From the NCBI RefSeq assembly GCF_015670795.1, contig NZ_JADPCJ010000009.1, forward strand, positions 1 through 64,000: DNA of 64,000 nucleotides, in the 5' to 3' direction. A program made the translations under genes and the position numbers. Positions within the stretch are counted from its first letter, which is position 1. Each line of letters starts with the position of its first letter. The notes under the pieces were generated by a model. It worked only from the letters and a program-made list of their open reading frames with translations, made no database searches and was not told the DNA's origin. This document shows, piece after piece, positions 61,026 through 64,000 of the stretch. Origin of the DNA: Collinsella aerofaciens. Its GTDB lineage: Bacteria > Actinomycetota > Coriobacteriia > Coriobacteriales > Coriobacteriaceae.

Positions 61026-63386
61026 ATGGACGCCGCAGCCCGTACCGCCCATGATTCCACCCTCCAGCCGTTTTCGGAGATGGAGCACTATAAGCATGCC
61101 GATGAGCTGCCGCCCGAGATTATGGCGGATAGCTACGACAAGCTGGAGCGTCTGTGCCTCAAATATATGAACGCGGACGACTTCTCCAAGGTGGAGCAGG
61201 CCTACTGCTTTGCTGCCGAGAAGCACTGCAACCAAAAGCGGCGCTCGGGCGAGATGTACATTAACCATCCCGTCGAGGTAGCTATCATTCTAGCCGACCT
61301 CAAGATGGACTGCGATGTGGTGTGCGCCGCGCTGTTGCACGATACCGTCGAGGATACCGAGACCTCGCTTACCGATGTTTCCGGCCTGTTTGGCGATACG
61401 GTGGCCGAGCTCGTCGATGGCGTGACCAAGCTCACCAACATCGAAGTCGACAGCATGGACGAGAAGCAGGCCCTCACGCTGCGCAAGATGTTCCTTGCCA
61501 TGTCCAAGGACATCCGCGTCATCATCGTCAAACTCGCCGACCGCCTGCATAACATGCGCACGCTTGCCGCCCTGCGCGAGGACCGCCGTCTGTTTAAGGC
61601 GCGCGAGACCATGGACGTATACGCGCCTCTGGCCGACCGCCTGGGCATGAGCTCTATCAAGTGGGAGCTCGAGGACCTGTCCTTCTTCTACTTGGAGCCC
61701 GATGCCTACCAGCGCATCGCGCGCATGGTAGCCGAGTCGCGCGAGGTTCGCGAGCGTTATCTGGCCGAGACCATCAAGACGCTCACCGATGAGCTCAATC
61801 GCATTGGTCTTGAGGGCTTTCAGATCAACGGTCGTTCCAAGCACTATTGGTCCATCTATCAAAAGATGAAGCGCAAGGGCAAGGAGTTCTCCGAGATTTA
61901 CGACCTGGTGGCGCTGCGCGTCATCACTCATTCGGTGCGCGATTGCTATTCCACGCTTGGTGCCGTGCATACCTTGTGGCATCCCATGCCCGGTCGCTTT
62001 AAAGACTATATCGCCATGCCCAAGGTCAATAACTACCAGTCGCTCCATACGACGGTTATCGGCCCCACGGCCCGCCCGCTCGAGATTCAGATTCGAACCT
62101 ATGAGATGCACGAGCAGGCCGAGTACGGCATTGCCGCCCACTGGCTCTATAAGAAGTCGGGCGGATCGTCTGCGTCTAAGACCAATGATGCCCAGCGTCT
62201 AGACGACCAGATTAACTGGCTTAAGCATTCACTCGATTGGGCGGCGTCTGACGAGATCACCGATGCCAAGGAATACTTGCACTCGCTGAAGGTCGACTTG
62301 TTTGACCAGGAGATTTTTGTCTTTACGCCCAAGGGCGAGGTCATGGCGCTTCGTGCCGGCTCTACACCGCTCGACTTTGCCTACGCCGTTCATACCGAGG
62401 TCGGTAACCACTGTGTCGGCGCCAAGATCAACGGTGCGGTGGCGCCGCTCACGCACGAGATCAAGACGGGTGACCGTGTCGAGATCCTGACCAACAAGAG
62501 CTCTAAGCCGTCGCGCGATTGGCTCAAGATCGTCAAGACGCCTTCGGCCAAGTCAAAGATTCGCCGTTACTTCGCCGCCGCGACCAAAGACGATGACGCT
62601 GCTGCCGGCCGCGATATACTGGCTAAGGACCTGCGCAAGCGCGGGTATGGCATCTCTACGCCGCGATCCACGCGTGCGCTCAACGCCGTGGCGGAGCAGT
62701 TTAACTTCAAGCAGCTCGAGGACCTTTTTGCAGCCGTTGGCGCGGGCAAGGTCGCCCCGCGCGCTGTGGGCAATAAGGTCGAGCAAATCTTGGACCCCAA
62801 GCCCGAGGAACAGCTCACCAAGGCCGAGGCTATCGCCGAGGTCGTCAAGCAGCCTGCCCGCGGCTCCAACCGCAAGCCGCAAAAGCGCGGCAAGAGCGCG
62901 AGCAACGGCATTATCGTCAAGGGCGAGAGCAACAGCGGTCTGCTGGTCCGTCTGGCGCATTGCTGCAATCCGGTGACGGGCGACGATATCGTCGGCTTCA
63001 TCACGCGCGGCCGAGGTGTCTCGGTGCATCGTGCCAACTGCCCCAACGTCAAGGGCCTCATGGAGCACCCCGAGCGCATGATTGACGTAGAGTGGGATGG
63101 TGCTGCCGATACGCTTTTCCAGGTCGAGATTGTGGTCGAGTGCCTGGATCGTATGGGCCTGCTCAAGGACGTCACCATCGCCATTGGCGATGCAGGCGGC
63201 AATATCCTTTCCGCCGCCACCTCGACCAACCGCGAGGGCATTGCGACCCTGCGTTTTATGGTCGAGATCTCGGACGCGAGTGGTCTGGATCCGCTGCTGG
63301 CATCGATTAGCAGCGTCGACTCGGTCTACGATGCACGCCGTTTGATGCCTGGCGAGGGTGGGGCTCAGCTCAAGCGTCGCGTATAG
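61026..63386 (+). CDS. rel: Bifunctional (p)ppGpp synthetase/hydrolase Rel
   Basis: 786 aa. The hydrolase HD site is LLHDTVEDTE (His105-Asp106). The synthetase has GRSKHYWSIYQKM, YDLVALRVI and RFKD (324-327), the RxKD charge pattern of bifunctional Rel/SpoT rather than EXDD of RelA. TGS (VFTPKGEVMALRAGSTPLDFAY), a helical/zinc-finger region with HCCNP and a C-terminal ACT domain (VECLDRMGLLKDVTIAI) follow. It controls the stringent response at the ribosome. GAAGGGG precedes the ATG. Confidence 0.95.
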   Translation: MDAAARTAHDSTLQPFSEMEHYKHADELPPEIMADSYDKLERLCLKYMNADDFSKVEQAYCFAAEKHCNQKRRSGEMYINHPVEVAIILADLKMDCDVVCAALLHDTVEDTETSLTDVSGLFGDTVAELVDGVTKLTNIEVDSMDEKQALTLRKMFLAMSKDIRVIIVKLADRLHNMRTLAALREDRRLFKARETMDVYAPLADRLGMSSIKWELEDLSFFYLEPDAYQRIARMVAESREVRERYLAETIKTLTDELNRIGLEGFQINGRSKHYWSIYQKMKRKGKEFSEIYDLVALRVITHSVRDCYSTLGAVHTLWHPMPGRFKDYIAMPKVNNYQSLHTTVIGPTARPLEIQIRTYEMHEQAEYGIAAHWLYKKSGGSSASKTNDAQRLDDQINWLKHSLDWAASDEITDAKEYLHSLKVDLFDQEIFVFTPKGEVMALRAGSTPLDFAYAVHTEVGNHCVGAKINGAVAPLTHEIKTGDRVEILTNKSSKPSRDWLKIVKTPSAKSKIRRYFAAATKDDDAAAGRDILAKDLRKRGYGISTPRSTRALNAVAEQFNFKQLEDLFAAVGAGKVAPRAVGNKVEQILDPKPEEQLTKAEAIAEVVKQPARGSNRKPQKRGKSASNGIIVKGESNSGLLVRLAHCCNPVTGDDIVGFITRGRGVSVHRANCPNVKGLMEHPERMIDVEWDGAADTLFQVEIVVECLDRMGLLKDVTIAIGDAGGNILSAATSTNREGIATLRFMVEISDASGLDPLLASISSVDSVYDARRLMPGEGGAQLKRRV

Positions 63387-63472
63387 GCGTGACGAGCGCG
63401 CGACAGTAATGATATTGGTTACGTTCGGGGCATCGTTTGATGCCTCGACGTTTATAGAAGGAGGGCGCACGC

Positions 63473-64000
63473 ATGGACGCTGCGGCTTTGGACTTAACCC
63501 CTCGGGGTACGGCTTCGATTGAGGTGCTTGTAAACGGGCCCATCCAGACCAACAGTTACGTCGTTATTTCGAGTGGCGAATGCTTGATTATCGATCCCGC
63601 TTGGGAAGGCGAAAACCTCGTTGCGCACATCCGAGCCGAACACCCTGGCGTGCATGTGCTCGGTTCCGTCTGCACGCACGGTCATGCCGACCATGTTGGC
63701 GGTGTAGCCGGAGTTCGGGCCGCCGTTGGCGCTGACGCCTTGTACGAGCTGTGTGTTAAGGATGCGACTGTGCCGCATGCGAATATAGAGGAGCAGCGAG
63801 TGATGTGGGGCATCGAGACGCCCGATCCGGGCGAGCCGACGCGGCTGCTTGCCGAGGGCGATACCATTGAGCTAGGCGACATTTGCCTGCAGGTTATCGA
63901 GGCGCCCGGGCATACGCCGGGTGGCATTGTCTTGTTTGCTGCCACCGAGCAGGGGAACATTGCCTTTGTGGGCGATACACTATTCCCGGGCAGCCACGGC
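63473..64000 (+). CDS. Metallo-beta-lactamase-fold hydrolase (glyoxalase II-like), cut by window end
   Basis: The first 176 codons are present and the gene runs off the window. THGHADHVGG (His69, His71, Asp73, His74) is the HxHxDH metal motif, followed by EAPGHTPGGIV and FVGDTLFPGS with the bridging aspartate. NGPIQTNSYVV at the start is typical of hydroxyacylglutathione-hydrolase-like proteins. GAAGGAGGG precedes the ATG. It follows rel by 86 bases, as is common in actinobacteria and clostridia. Confidence 0.85.
   Translation, partial: MDAAALDLTPRGTASIEVLVNGPIQTNSYVVISSGECLIIDPAWEGENLVAHIRAEHPGVHVLGSVCTHGHADHVGGVAGVRAAVGADALYELCVKDATVPHANIEEQRVMWGIETPDPGEPTRLLAEGDTIELGDICLQVIEAPGHTPGGIVLFAATEQGNIAFVGDTLFPGSHG

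Overview
The window reads as a chromosomal segment of a high-GC anaerobe of the Coriobacteriia, most like Collinsella. That placement is my inference. It rests on the high GC content, strong GGAGG-type ribosome sites, GTG/TTG starts, a rubrerythrin, a candidate electron-bifurcating lactate dehydrogenase, a single-chain PurL, a RecJ fused to a helicase, and short surface proteins with an LAQTG sorting motif. I found no rRNA, tRNA, CRISPR array, intact insertion sequence or prophage.

Layout. 0-5 kb: vitamin B6 synthesis (pdxS, pdxT) with a divergent MocR/PdxR regulator, then an orphan nuclease-like gene lying between two copies of a 119-bp inverted-repeat element. 5-12 kb: rubrerythrin, alcohol and aldehyde dehydrogenases, then a small cluster behind a consensus LexA box (small membrane protein, HIRAN-domain protein, 59-aa protein), a metallophosphoesterase and a DUF2130 protein. 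12-21.6 kb: a Ski2-like helicase, tRNA methyltransferases (TrmB and a Trm9-like enzyme), an XRE/DUF4097 pair, Elp3 and a spermidine-synthase-like protein. 21.6-27.3 kb: a three-gene module of Lhr-like helicase, BrxD-like ATPase and TerB-N/TerB-C protein. 27.3-31.4 kb: a DUF554 membrane protein and a surface-protein operon. 31.7-40.9 kb: lactate dehydrogenase with EtfB and ferredoxin-EtfA, HD phosphohydrolase, AzlCD, KdgT-like permease, diguanylate cyclase and a DMT exporter. 41-49 kb: purL, a Kef-type antiporter, an alternating palindrome array, a short-chain dehydrogenase and homoserine dehydrogenase. 49-57 kb: a decayed livJ copy, the full livJHMGF transporter, cutC, a GalT-like protein and a bile-acid-symporter-family protein. 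57-64 kb: the RecJ-helicase fusion, the bifunctional (p)ppGpp enzyme and a metallo-beta-lactamase-fold hydrolase cut by the window end.

How the genes fit together. Most of the window is metabolic core of an amino-acid- and lactate-using fermenter: branched-chain amino-acid import (Liv) and export (AzlCD), threonine/methionine precursor synthesis (hom), PLP and purine synthesis, and NADH-linked alcohol/aldehyde turnover. Genome maintenance is well represented (RecJ-helicase, HIRAN cluster, Lhr/BrxD/TerB module, DUF2130 nuclease-like protein). Elp3 and a Trm9-like methyltransferase within 3 kb suggest wobble-uridine modification.

The most unusual content is non-coding. There are three same-length 119-bp elements with perfect 16-bp inverted ends, a set of GGGACAGG/GGGACT hairpins (two share 30 identical bases), a 20-bp perfect stem next to pdxT, and an array of about eight alternating palindromic units after the antiporter gene. 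The three-gene helicase/ATPase/TerB module and the SOS-box/HIRAN cluster are the best protein-coding candidates for a little-described system.
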